Source: an uncultured Parabacteroides sp. (GTDB taxonomy: Bacteria > Bacteroidota > Bacteroidia > Bacteroidales > Tannerellaceae). Taken from it: a stretch of 27,202 bases of DNA. The stretch lies in NCBI RefSeq assembly GCF_905196875.1, contig NZ_CAJJWO010000068.1:1-27202 (forward strand), read 5' to 3'. Shown here one piece after another: positions 15,779 to 23,778 of this stretch. Within the stretch, counting starts at the first letter, position 1, and every line of letters begins with the position of its first letter. A program made the position numbers and the translations under genes. The notes beneath the pieces were generated by a model. The model was not told the origin of the DNA, searched no databases, and saw nothing but the letters and a program-made list of their open reading frames with translations.

Positions 15779-15869
15779 AATAATGTGCCAATAGGCCAAT
15801 AGGAAAATATGCCAATGAAAATACCGATAATATTGAAGGATTTTCTCATTGGCATATTGGCAAATTATT
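15779..15869. repeat. GCCAAT-motif imperfect inverted repeat
   Basis: Two 30-base arms, 15779-15808 and 15840-15869, are inverted copies with 26 of 30 positions matching. Each arm contains two GCCAAT units at nine-base spacing on its strand. The 31-base loop holds a third GCCAAT copy, and 15809-15822 can pair instead with 15840-15855, so two alternative hairpins compete for the same right arm. A further related CATTAGCAT lies at 15871-15879. The element sits between the M16 stop and the DUF4268 start. There is no T-run, so it is not an ordinary intrinsic terminator. It looks like a dispersed intergenic repeat, but copy number cannot be judged from one window. Confidence 0.75.
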
Positions 15870-15888
15870 CACATTAGCATATTATTTA

Positions 15889-16344
15889 ATGTATAGTAAA
15901 GACGAATTAAAGAACCTGAAACTGGAATTCTGGGAAAGTTTTGCCGCATTTTGCGAAGTTCAGCCAAACCTGAGAGGGCGTAAGAAGATATGGACGCTAT
16001 ATGATACCAAGGTGAAAGGAGTAGAACTGAAGTTTGACGCAAACCGTACAGGCGCTTATGTAATCCTTGAAGTGAATCATAAAAGGGAAGATCTCCGGTT
16101 GGAAATGTTCGAGCGCCTTACATGGTATAAGGATACACTTGAGCAGGATTTTCCGGAAGGTTTGATCTGGGATATTTGTTTTGTAAGGGAAACAGGCAAA
16201 GAAGTTGCCCGTATTTATATAGCTAAAGAAGGAATCGATTTCCATCGTAAACAAGATTGGGGAGAATTCTTTACTTTTATGGCGTCGCAGATGTACATTC
16301 TGGAACGTAATTTTATGTCGATCGCTGAATATTTGAGAGAGTAA
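15889..16344 (+). CDS. DUF4268 domain protein
   Basis: A 151-residue soluble protein that resembles the DUF4268 family across its whole length: LKLEFWESFAAFCEV near the start, GRKKIWTLYDTKVKGVELKFDANRTGAYVILEV in the middle and the WGEFFTFMASQMYILERNF helix at the end. The family is widespread in Bacteroidota and is sometimes a C-terminal module of restriction-like proteins, but no catalytic residues can be pointed to and no function is assigned. There is no signal peptide, so it is cytoplasmic. It starts 19 bases after the GCCAAT inverted repeat and ends six bases before the M1 aminopeptidase, so it is likely co-transcribed with that gene. Confidence 0.85.
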   Translation: MYSKDELKNLKLEFWESFAAFCEVQPNLRGRKKIWTLYDTKVKGVELKFDANRTGAYVILEVNHKREDLRLEMFERLTWYKDTLEQDFPEGLIWDICFVRETGKEVARIYIAKEGIDFHRKQDWGEFFTFMASQMYILERNFMSIAEYLRE

Positions 16345-16350
16345 AAATAT

Positions 16351-18900
16351 ATGGAACACATTCACACGATATGCCGTATTGCCGGGATAGCAGCCATTGG
16401 ATTGTTAACGGCCTGTGGAACACAACAAAGAGACGCTGCGTTGCAGGAAGTCGGAGTAAGTCGTGAACTGGCACAGTTCAGAAAAGAGCATTTCGGGCAG
16501 GTCAAGTATAATCTGTTTTTCTCCATTCCGGAGACGAAACAGGAACCTGTCAAAGGGAATGCTGAAATTCAATTGTCCTTACAGAAAAAACAGCCGATTA
16601 TCATAGACTTTCGTGGAGAATCTTCGCAAGTAGCATTGGTGTTGTTGAATGGACAACCTGTTCCCTATGAAGTCAAGAATGAGCATATTCTTATACCGGC
16701 AGAAAGAAGTGTTGTCGGAATGAACAAAGTGACTGTTGATTTTATTCCCGCCGACCAGTCTTTGAACAGGAGGGACGAGTTCCTTTATACATTATTGGTT
16801 CCCGATCGGGCACGGACAGCTTTCCCCTGTTTCGATCAGCCGGATATGAAGTCTCTGTTTACCCTGACACTGGAAATGCCGGAAGAATGGCAGGCGGTGG
16901 CAAACGGGGCAATTGAGAGTACGGATACAGTATCTGTTCCTGGTCGTAAGATCATTTCTTTTAAGGAAACAGAGCCGTTAAGCACTTATTTGTTTGCTTT
17001 CACTGCCGGAAAGTTTGTTCGCGAAACATATACGCGGGACGGAAGAGATATCTCTATATATCACCGGGAAACTGATCCGAGAAAGATAGCCCAGTGTCCG
17101 GCAATTGCATCAGAAGTATTCGATGCATTAGCTTGGATGGAAGAATATACGGATGTCCCGTATCCTTTTGCCAAATATGATCTGATTATCCTTCCCGGAT
17201 TTCAGTTTGGCGGCATGGAGCATACAGGAGCTACCTTTTATACGGATCGGAGAATGTTTCTTAACGAAAATCCGACGTTGAACGAGCAGCTGATCCGCAG
17301 TTCCCTGATTGCTCATGAGACGGCTCACATGTGGTTTGGCGATTATGTCACCATGCAATGGTTCGACGATGTGTGGACGAAAGAGGTTTTTGCCAACTAT
17401 TTTGCTTCACAGATCGTTGCTCCCCTTTATCCAGCCGTGAATCATGCGTTGAACTTTATGCAGGATTATATTCCTTCGGCATATGCCGAAGACCGTACTG
17501 CCGGAGCGAATCCAATCAAGCAGGAACTGGATAATCTTCGTAATGCAGGTTTAGTCTACGGCAATATCATTTATGATAAATCGCCGGTTGTCCTTGAGAT
17601 GCTGATTAAGAAAATGGGAAAAGAGGCATTTCGTAAAGGCATTCAGGAATATTTGAAAACTTATGCTTACGGGAATGCCACCTGGAACGGCTTGATCGAT
17701 ATTCTGGATAAACAGACGGATGATGATCTGGCAGCCTGGAGTCATATCTGGGTCAATGAAAAAGGTATGCCGGAGATCGCTTCTTCTATCGTTGGGGACA
17801 GTCTGGTCGTGACTCAAACCGATCCTTTCAATCGTGGCCTTCTCTGGCCGCAGGATCTGTCTTATCTGATCGTTCCGAAAACGGGAGATCCGGAAGTAAT
17901 TTCCGTTTCATTCGAAAGAAATTCCGATTCCATCCGGGAGAAGCTAAAAATGCATCCGGAAGAGGGCAGTTTCATTATTCCGAATATCGATGGAAAAGGA
18001 TATGGATTTTTCCGTTTGAACGAGGCGGATGCCCGCGCGTGTGCAGCTTATCTTCCCGGCTGTGATAATGAGCTGTTGAGAGGTTCGATATTGATCACTT
18101 TGTACGAAAACCTGCTGAACCAGACAATAACTCCGGCTTCCTTTATGGAAACGATGCTGAACTATCTGCCGCAAGAAAACAATTCTTTACTATTCTCTGC
18201 TGCATTGCGTTATATCGGACATTGCCAGCGTGTGTATCCGGTAGATACGGGATTATTGGAAAGTACCTTGTGGCAGATTATAACAACCTCTTCTGTCCAG
18301 CAACACCGTTTGCAGGCTTTCCGCTCATACCACTCTTTGGCAAAATCTCCGGAGGCAATCGCTACATTATATAATATATGGAAAAAGCAACAGGCACCGG
18401 CCGGTTGTTCGTTGAGTGAGAGCGATTATATCGGTTTGTCTTATGTCCTGGCACTTTGTTTGCCGGAGCAGGCGGACGAGGTTGTCAATATGCAGCAATC
18501 GCGCATAACAAATCCAGACCGGGAACGGGAATATGCTTTTATTTCACCTTCTGTTTCTCCTCATAAGGAGGTGCGCGACAGTGTCTTTGCCTCTTTGCTG
18601 ATAGCGGAGAATCGCCGTGTCGAACCCTGGGCTTCTGCTGCATTGGCAAACTTGAATCATCATTCACGTCAGAAAGAGGCTATTGCATATATTCGTCCGG
18701 CTTTGGAAGAAATGCAGGAGATACAACGTACCGGCGATATATTTTTCCCGACAGCCTGGGTGCGTGCTCTGCTGTCCGGGCATATATCGCCTGAAGCTAG
18801 AGCGGAAGTCGATGCATTCTTCGCTACTCATCCGGATTATCCGCCGATGCTGGCAAATAAAATACGGCAACAAGCCGATCATTTATATAGAATTAAATAA
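16351..18900 (+). CDS. M1 family aminopeptidase, lipoprotein
   Basis: An 849-residue zinc aminopeptidase. The N-terminus is a lipoprotein signal with lipobox LTAC and Cys22, so the enzyme should be membrane-anchored outside the cytoplasm. The exopeptidase motif appears as GGMEH at 287-291, where many members have GAMEN. The zinc site is HETAH at 322-326 with the third ligand Glu345 in WTKEVFANY, the normal HEXXH-X18-E spacing. The C-terminal half is the helical ERAP1-like domain. It removes N-terminal amino acids from peptides, probably downstream of peptide capture at the envelope, and complements the M16 enzyme encoded two genes upstream. All catalytic residues are present. The SMR gene starts nine bases after its stop. 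Confidence 0.95.
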   Translation: MEHIHTICRIAGIAAIGLLTACGTQQRDAALQEVGVSRELAQFRKEHFGQVKYNLFFSIPETKQEPVKGNAEIQLSLQKKQPIIIDFRGESSQVALVLLNGQPVPYEVKNEHILIPAERSVVGMNKVTVDFIPADQSLNRRDEFLYTLLVPDRARTAFPCFDQPDMKSLFTLTLEMPEEWQAVANGAIESTDTVSVPGRKIISFKETEPLSTYLFAFTAGKFVRETYTRDGRDISIYHRETDPRKIAQCPAIASEVFDALAWMEEYTDVPYPFAKYDLIILPGFQFGGMEHTGATFYTDRRMFLNENPTLNEQLIRSSLIAHETAHMWFGDYVTMQWFDDVWTKEVFANYFASQIVAPLYPAVNHALNFMQDYIPSAYAEDRTAGANPIKQELDNLRNAGLVYGNIIYDKSPVVLEMLIKKMGKEAFRKGIQEYLKTYAYGNATWNGLIDILDKQTDDDLAAWSHIWVNEKGMPEIASSIVGDSLVVTQTDPFNRGLLWPQDLSYLIVPKTGDPEVISVSFERNSDSIREKLKMHPEEGSFIIPNIDGKGYGFFRLNEADARACAAYLPGCDNELLRGSILITLYENLLNQTITPASFMETMLNYLPQENNSLLFSAALRYIGHCQRVYPVDTGLLESTLWQIITTSSVQQHRLQAFRSYHSLAKSPEAIATLYNIWKKQQAPAGCSLSESDYIGLSYVLALCLPEQADEVVNMQQSRITNPDREREYAFISPSVSPHKEVRDSVFASLLIAENRRVEPWASAALANLNHHSRQKEAIAYIRPALEEMQEIQRTGDIFFPTAWVRALLSGHISPEARAEVDAFFATHPDYPPMLANKIRQQADHLYRIK

Positions 18901-18909
18901 GAATAAATT

Positions 18910-19227
18910 ATGGGATGGATTTATTTGTTGCTGGGAGGCCTTTTTGAAATGGGCTGGCCTGTAGGTATGAAACTGGCACAAACAACGGGATCACGTTTTC
19001 TTTATCTAACTGTCGCTGTCGTTTCGATGGCGCTGAGCGGGTATTTTTTATATATGGCACAACGAACGATACCGATCGGTACTGCTTATGTCGTGTGGAC
19101 AGGAATAGGAGCAGTGGGAACGTTATTGATCGGGATCTTTATTTTTGGTGACTCGGCAGGTTTATGGCGCATTCTTTCAGCTATGTTGGTTGTGGCAGGG
19201 ATTATCGGTATAAAACTGGCTTCTTAG
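18910..19227 (+). CDS. SMR family transporter (Gdx/SugE-like)
   Basis: A 105-residue inner-membrane protein with four hydrophobic helices and the invariant Glu13 (GGLFEMGWPVGMK) that couples substrate to proton antiport in the small multidrug resistance family. The N-terminal GWIYLLLGGLFE, the Trp-Pro after Glu13 and the AYVVWTGIGAVGT segment fit the SugE/Gdx branch, whose characterised members export guanidinium, better than the EmrE multidrug branch. It functions as a dual-topology dimer. It has no guanidine riboswitch: only nine bases separate it from the aminopeptidase gene, and translation probably depends on that transcript. The substrate assignment is by subfamily resemblance only. Confidence 0.88.
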   Translation: MGWIYLLLGGLFEMGWPVGMKLAQTTGSRFLYLTVAVVSMALSGYFLYMAQRTIPIGTAYVVWTGIGAVGTLLIGIFIFGDSAGLWRILSAMLVVAGIIGIKLAS

Positions 19228-19267
19228 AAAAAAAGTAGGCTTATTTGCTAATCTTTTGATAGATTTA

Positions 19268-19297
19268 TTTGCAATTTCAATTATTATTGTAACTTTG
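19268..19297 (+). promoter_or_regulatory. his operon promoter
   Basis: TTTG at 19268-19271 and TAACTTTG at 19290-19297 are separated by 18 bases and match the Bacteroidota -33 / -7 elements. Transcription would start near 19304, giving a leader that contains the His-rich peptide and the attenuator. It is one of the two best promoters in the window. Confidence 0.8.
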
Positions 19298-19317
19298 CGG
19301 CATCAATAAAATAAAAA

Positions 19318-19365
19318 ATGAAAACAAGAGTATCTCATCATCACCATCATTACAACGGGCAATAG
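19318..19365 (+). CDS. hisL: Histidine operon leader peptide
   Basis: A 15-codon reading frame, MKTRVSHHHHHYNGQ, with five consecutive histidine codons, starts 14 bases after the predicted transcription start and precedes a terminator hairpin and hisG. In known his attenuators, slow decoding of such a His run when charged tRNA-His is scarce stalls the ribosome and lets an antiterminator form. The codons are CAT CAT CAC CAT CAT. The start is preceded by an A-rich stretch, the normal initiation context in this phylum. It is too short for normal gene finders. Its position, composition and the downstream RNA structure all agree. Confidence 0.93.
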   Translation: MKTRVSHHHHHYNGQ

Positions 19366-19446
19366 TTCGGTGGGCTGTGAGGTGTGTAGATACGCATAAG
19401 AATAAAATAAGGCTTGCCGTCATTCGGTAAGCCTTATTTGTTTTTG
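19342..19446 (+). promoter_or_regulatory. his attenuator (pause, antiterminator and terminator strands)
   Basis: Four strands can be drawn. Strand 1 (19342-19349, within the His codons) pairs with strand 2b (19378-19384) apart from one bulge. Strand 2a CGGTGGGCT (19368-19376) pairs with strand 3 GGCTTGCCG (19411-19419) over nine contiguous pairs, four of them G-U, forming an antiterminator. Strand 3 as part of 19405-19418 pairs with strand 4 (19426-19439) over 14 pairs with one G-U, followed by TTGTTTTT: the terminator. A ribosome stalled on the His codons covers strand 1 and frees strand 2 to take strand 3. A ribosome at the stop codon leaves the terminator to form. An extra pairing of 19355-19362 with 19414-19420 is also possible. 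The pairing was done by eye. Confidence 0.85.
19405..19446 (+). terminator. Attenuator terminator hairpin of the his leader
   Basis: The arms at 19405-19418 and 19426-19439 form a 14-pair stem (core AAGGCTTGCC / GGTAAGCCTT, one G-U) around a seven-base loop and are followed by TTGTTTTT up to 19446. It lies 29 bases upstream of the hisG start and 39 bases after the leader peptide stop. Confidence 0.9.
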
Positions 19447-19475
19447 GAGAATATAATTTTAAAATAAAGATAAAC

Positions 19476-20327
19476 ATGTTACGAATTGCAGTACAATCGA
19501 AAGGTCGTTTATACGACGAAACAATGCTATTATTGGAAGAAGCGGGTATCAAACTGAACAGAGGCAAACGCATTTTGCTTTTATCGGCAAAAGGGTTTCC
19601 TGTAGAAGTTTTATTTCTCCGCGATGATGATATTCCTCAGTCTGTGGCTAACGGTGTGGCAGATGTAGGTATTGTCGGTGAAAATGAATATGTAGAAAAA
19701 GGGGGAGAAGCCCGTTTGGTTAAACGGTTAGGATTCAGTAGATGCCGTGTGTCTCTGGCTATTCCGAAAGATGAAGATTATCAGGGTGTGGAATGGTTTG
19801 AAGGAAAAACGATTGCTACTTCATATCCTGAAATATTGAAAACTTACCTGAAAGAAAAAGGAGTAAAGGCCGACCTGCATGTAATCAGCGGTTCGGTAGA
19901 AATAGCTCCGGGTATCGGTCTGGCAGATGCTATCTTTGATATTGTAAGTTCCGGTAGTACGCTGGTTAGCAATCGTCTGAAGGAAGTAGAAGCCGTTATG
20001 CAGAGTGAAGCTCTTTTGATTGCAAACAATGAACTTTCTGAAGAAAAGCTGGCAATCCTCGACGAATTATTGTTCCGTTTCGAAGCCATACAGGTCGCCG
20101 AAGGTAAAAAATATGTCTTACTGAATGCCCCCAAAGATAAATTGGATGACATTATCGAGGTTTTACCCGGAATGAAAAGCCCGACAGTAACACCGTTGGC
20201 TAACGGCGACTGGGTTTCTGTTCAGTCTGTTATCGACGAGAAACATTTTTGGGAAATCATAGGCAAACTGAAATCGCTGGGTGCTGAAGGTATTTTGGTT
20301 ATCCCGATTGAAAAAATGATACTTTAA
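19476..20327 (+). CDS. hisG: ATP phosphoribosyltransferase (long form)
   Basis: It catalyses the first step of histidine synthesis, joining PRPP and ATP to give phosphoribosyl-ATP. At 283 residues it is the long form with its own C-terminal ACT-like regulatory domain (about 205-283), so no HisZ partner is needed and feedback inhibition by histidine is expected. The N-terminus LRIAVQSKGRL, the GVADVGIVGENEY segment (60-72) and the PRPP-binding GLADAIFDIVSSGSTL loop (148-163) are typical. The start follows the attenuator terminator by 29 bases, so expression should respond to His-tRNA charging as well as to allosteric control. hisD begins four bases after its stop codon. Confidence 0.97.
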   Translation: MLRIAVQSKGRLYDETMLLLEEAGIKLNRGKRILLLSAKGFPVEVLFLRDDDIPQSVANGVADVGIVGENEYVEKGGEARLVKRLGFSRCRVSLAIPKDEDYQGVEWFEGKTIATSYPEILKTYLKEKGVKADLHVISGSVEIAPGIGLADAIFDIVSSGSTLVSNRLKEVEAVMQSEALLIANNELSEEKLAILDELLFRFEAIQVAEGKKYVLLNAPKDKLDDIIEVLPGMKSPTVTPLANGDWVSVQSVIDEKHFWEIIGKLKSLGAEGILVIPIEKMIL

Positions 20328-20330
20328 ATT

Positions 20331-21611
20331 ATGGAAGTAATTAAATATCCGTCAAAAGATGACTGGTCGTTGCTGGTCAAGCGACCGGCATTGGATGTAA
20401 CGACATTGTTTGATACGGTCCGTACCGTTTTGAATGAAGTGCGTAGCGAAGGGGATGTGGCCGTTAAGCGTTATGAGGAGAAGTTCGACAAGGTGAAACT
20501 ATCGGCCCTTCAGGTGTCGGAAGCCGAAATGCAAGAGGCTTACGGACTCGTTTCCGACGATTTGAAACAGGCTATTCGTACGGCTAAAGATAACATCGAA
20601 AAATTTCATGCTTCGCAACGTTTCTCCGGGCAAAAGATAGAAACGACACCGGGTGTAACTTGTTGGCAGAAAGCTGTTGCTATCGAAAAAGTCGGATTGT
20701 ATATTCCGGGAGGAACAGCTCCTTTGTTTTCCACTGTGTTGATGCTGGCGGTTCCGGCACATATCGCAGGATGCAAGGAGATTGTGTTATGTACTCCTCC
20801 TGATAAAGCAGGGAAAGTTCATCCGGCTATCCTCTTTGCAGCAAAGACAGCAGGCGTTAGTAAGATATTCAAAGCGGGTGGGATACAGGCCATTGCTGCT
20901 ATGGCATACGGAACAGAGTCGGTACCAAAAGTCTATAAAATATTCGGTCCCGGAAATCAGTATGTAACGGCAGCCAAACAGCTTGTAAGCCTGAAAGATG
21001 TCGCTATCGATATGCCTGCCGGCCCTTCCGAAGTAGAAGTAATTGCCGATAAGACTGCCAATCCTGATTTTATTGCAGCCGATTTCCTTTCACAGGCGGA
21101 ACATGGGGCTGACAGTCAGGCTATATTGGTGACCTCATCTGAAGAGATTGTTGCTCCTGTGATCGAGGCCATTCAAGAGCAATTGTCGAAATTATCCCGC
21201 AAAGAGATTACAGAAAAGGCATTGGATCATAGTCGCATAATTGTCTTGAAGGATGAACAGGAAGTGATCGACTTCACAAACATGTATGCTCCGGAACATT
21301 TGATCATACAAACAGCAAACTATACCCATATTGCCGGACAGATAGAGAACGCCGGTAGTGTCTTCATGGGCCCTTATACACCGGAAAGTGCAGGCGATTA
21401 TGCATCCGGAACAAATCATACTTTACCGACCAACGGATATGCCAAGGCATATAGCGGAGTAAACCTGGATAGTTTTATCAAGAAGATAACTTTCCAGGAG
21501 ATCACAGCCGAAGGTATTAAAAACTTAGGTGAAACCATTCAGATCATGGCCGGAAACGAACAGCTGGATGCTCACCGTAATGCAGTAACTATTAGATTGA
21601 ATACAATATGA
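20331..21611 (+). CDS. hisD: Histidinol dehydrogenase
   Basis: It performs the last two steps of the pathway, the NAD-dependent oxidation of histidinol to histidinal and then to histidine. The 426-residue length is normal. Catalytic Glu322-His323 lie in APEHL. The expected zinc ligands are Gln255 and His258 in SQAEHGADSQ, Asp356 in ESAGDYASG and His414 in QLDAHR. The NAD-site segment GPGNQYVTAAK (207-217) is present. It begins four bases after hisG ends, and its stop overlaps the hisC start by four bases (ATGA), consistent with translational coupling in the his operon. Confidence 0.97.
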   Translation: MEVIKYPSKDDWSLLVKRPALDVTTLFDTVRTVLNEVRSEGDVAVKRYEEKFDKVKLSALQVSEAEMQEAYGLVSDDLKQAIRTAKDNIEKFHASQRFSGQKIETTPGVTCWQKAVAIEKVGLYIPGGTAPLFSTVLMLAVPAHIAGCKEIVLCTPPDKAGKVHPAILFAAKTAGVSKIFKAGGIQAIAAMAYGTESVPKVYKIFGPGNQYVTAAKQLVSLKDVAIDMPAGPSEVEVIADKTANPDFIAADFLSQAEHGADSQAILVTSSEEIVAPVIEAIQEQLSKLSRKEITEKALDHSRIIVLKDEQEVIDFTNMYAPEHLIIQTANYTHIAGQIENAGSVFMGPYTPESAGDYASGTNHTLPTNGYAKAYSGVNLDSFIKKITFQEITAEGIKNLGETIQIMAGNEQLDAHRNAVTIRLNTI

Positions 21612-22639
21612 TGGATTTAAAAAGCCTGGTAAGACCCAATATCTGGGAATTGAAACCGTATTCTTCAGCAAGAGACGAGTTTCACGGAAGTGCATCTGTT
21701 TTTCTGGATGCCAATGAAAATCCCTATAACGAACCTTATAATCGTTATCCTGACCCGTTGCAATGGGTACTGAAAGACCGCATTGCCGAATTGAAAGATG
21801 TAGACCGCAATTCGATCTTTCTGGGAAATGGAAGCGATGAACCGATCGATCTTCTGATTCGTGCATTTTGCGAACCGGCGGTAGACTGCATAGTCAGTAT
21901 AACGCCTTCGTACGGAATGTATGAAGTGGCCGCTAATGTAAATGACGTGGAATTCAGGAAAGTAGAATTGACGGCAGACTTTGAACTGGATGCTGACAAA
22001 TTACTGGAAGAGGTGGACGAATGGGTAAAGATAATCTTTCTTTGTTCTCCCAATAATCCGACAGGAAATAGCCTGAACCGGGATGAGATCTATAAAATAC
22101 TGAAAAACTTCGAAGGAATTGTCGTATTGGATGAAGCCTATATCGATTTCTCGGAAGAACCTTCTTTCCTTCCGGAGTTGAAAAAATTCCCTAACCTGAT
22201 CGTCCTGCAAACACTCTCCAAGGCGTGGGGAGCAGCCGGTATCCGTTTGGGAATGGCGTTTGCTTCTCCTGAGATCGTTGCGATCCTGAATAAGATCAAG
22301 TATCCGTACAATGTTAATATTCTGACTCAGGAACGTGCTTTGGCTATCTTGAATAACGAAAGCGAAATGTTAGGACAGCTACGTCGTATTATGTCGGAAC
22401 GTATTCGTTTGCAAGCGGCATTACCGGAACTTCCCATTGTACGTAAAATGTATCCGACCGATGCTAACTTTATTCTTGTTGATGTTGGTAAAGCCGACTC
22501 TGTCTATAATAAATTAGTAAAGAAAGGCGTTATTGTACGTAACAGAAATAATGTAACTTTGTGTCATGGTTGCCTGCGTATTACCGTTGGTACACCTGAA
22601 GAAAACGATGCATTACTTAAAGCATTAAAAAGTATATAA
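21608..22639 (+). CDS. hisC: Histidinol-phosphate aminotransferase
   Basis: A 343-residue PLP enzyme that transfers an amino group from glutamate to imidazole-acetol phosphate. The Schiff-base lysine is Lys205 in TLSKAWGAAGIRLG (202-215). Asp175 in VVLDEAYIDF contacts the pyridine nitrogen, and SPNNPTGN (147-154) holds the cofactor-site asparagine. The N-terminal LDANENPY (33-40) is a HisC hallmark separating it from other class I/II aminotransferases. Two ATGs lie side by side at 21608 and 21611. The first overlaps the hisD stop by four bases. hisB begins two bases after its stop. Confidence 0.96.
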   Translation: MMDLKSLVRPNIWELKPYSSARDEFHGSASVFLDANENPYNEPYNRYPDPLQWVLKDRIAELKDVDRNSIFLGNGSDEPIDLLIRAFCEPAVDCIVSITPSYGMYEVAANVNDVEFRKVELTADFELDADKLLEEVDEWVKIIFLCSPNNPTGNSLNRDEIYKILKNFEGIVVLDEAYIDFSEEPSFLPELKKFPNLIVLQTLSKAWGAAGIRLGMAFASPEIVAILNKIKYPYNVNILTQERALAILNNESEMLGQLRRIMSERIRLQAALPELPIVRKMYPTDANFILVDVGKADSVYNKLVKKGVIVRNRNNVTLCHGCLRITVGTPEENDALLKALKSI

Positions 22640-22641
22640 GG

Positions 22642-23769
22642 ATGAAAAGAGCTCTCTTTATAGATAGGGACGGGACGTTGGTAATAGAGCCGCCGGTAGA
22701 TTATCAGCTGGATAGTCTGGAAAAGCTGGAGTTCTACCCCAAAGTGTTCCGTAACTTATATTTCATACGTAAACAGTTGGATTTCGAGTTTGTCATGGTG
22801 ACAAATCAGGATGGACTGGGTACGGATTCTTTCCCGGAAGACACTTTCTGGCCAGCTCATAACAAAATGCTCAAAGCGCTGGAAGGTGAGGGGATTGTCT
22901 TTGATGATATCTTGATCGATCGTTCTTTCCCGGAAGATAATTCGCCCAATCGTAAACCTCGTACAGGTATGCTTGGTAAATATCTGAGTGGAGAATACGA
23001 CCTGGAAAACAGTTACGTGATCGGCGATCGTCTGACTGATATGGAACTGGCCGTGAACCTTGGTTCTAAAGCGATCTGGTTACGCCCTGCCGATGAAGAG
23101 GCCGACAGATTGCTAGCCGAACATCCCGCTATTTCACCGGTTTTGATCACTGATGATTGGGATAAAGTAACGGAATATCTTTTTGCCGGTGAGCGTCGTG
23201 CAGTCGTACAACGTACAACAAAAGAAACAGATATCTATGTAGAAATCAATTTAGACGGAAATGGAAAAACCGAAATCTCGACCGGATTAGGTTTTTTTGA
23301 CCATATGTTGGATCAGATAGGAAAACATTCCGGAGTTGATTTGGTTATACGTGTAAAAGGCGATTTGAATGTAGACGAACATCATACGATAGAGGATACT
23401 GCAATCGCCCTTGGAGAAGCTTTGTTGAAAGCACTTGGCGACAAACGGGGAATTGAACGGTATGGCTACTCTCTTCCTATGGATGATTGCCTGTGTAGTG
23501 CGGCTCTCGACTTCGGAGGACGTCCCTGGCTGGTTTGGGATGCTGAATTTCATCGTGAAAAGGTCGGTGATATGCCTACCGAAATGTTCCTCCATTTCTT
23601 TAAAAGCCTGAGTGATGCGGCGCGCATGAATCTGAATATTAAAGCAGAGGGAGCAAACGAACATCATAAGATAGAAGGAATCTTCAAAGCTTTGGCACGA
23701 TCTGTAAAAATGGCGATACGCCGTGATATTTATAAATATGAATTGCCCAGCACAAAGGGCGTCTTATAA
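22642..23769 (+). CDS. hisB: Bifunctional HisB: histidinol-phosphatase / IGP dehydratase
   Basis: A 375-residue fusion. The N-terminal HAD phosphatase (about 1-165) has DRDGT at 8-12 with nucleophile Asp8 and acid/base Asp10, TNQDG at 54-58 and the GDRLTD acidic motif at 128-133; it dephosphorylates histidinol phosphate. The C-terminal imidazoleglycerol-phosphate dehydratase (about 185-375) has the metal-site motifs FDHML (219-223), DEHHTIED (245-252) and NEHHKIEG (339-346). Aligned by eye with E. coli HisB, the loop that binds structural zinc through Cys93, His95, Cys101 and Cys103 reads Asp93, Ser95, Ser101 and Asn103 here, so that zinc site appears to be lost while the catalytic aspartates remain. 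It is the last biosynthetic gene of this his block; hisH, hisA, hisF and hisIE must lie elsewhere. Confidence 0.96.
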   Translation: MKRALFIDRDGTLVIEPPVDYQLDSLEKLEFYPKVFRNLYFIRKQLDFEFVMVTNQDGLGTDSFPEDTFWPAHNKMLKALEGEGIVFDDILIDRSFPEDNSPNRKPRTGMLGKYLSGEYDLENSYVIGDRLTDMELAVNLGSKAIWLRPADEEADRLLAEHPAISPVLITDDWDKVTEYLFAGERRAVVQRTTKETDIYVEINLDGNGKTEISTGLGFFDHMLDQIGKHSGVDLVIRVKGDLNVDEHHTIEDTAIALGEALLKALGDKRGIERYGYSLPMDDCLCSAALDFGGRPWLVWDAEFHREKVGDMPTEMFLHFFKSLSDAARMNLNIKAEGANEHHKIEGIFKALARSVKMAIRRDIYKYELPSTKGVL

Positions 23770-23778
23770 AAAAGTTAT

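Noticed and set aside
18901..18909. Guanidine riboswitch upstream of the SMR gene
   Set aside because: Only nine bases lie between the genes and no such fold was seen in the coding region before it.
19336..19350. His5 run read as a purification-tag or vector artefact
   Set aside because: It lies in a short leader frame between a native promoter and an attenuator in front of hisG, where a His run is expected.
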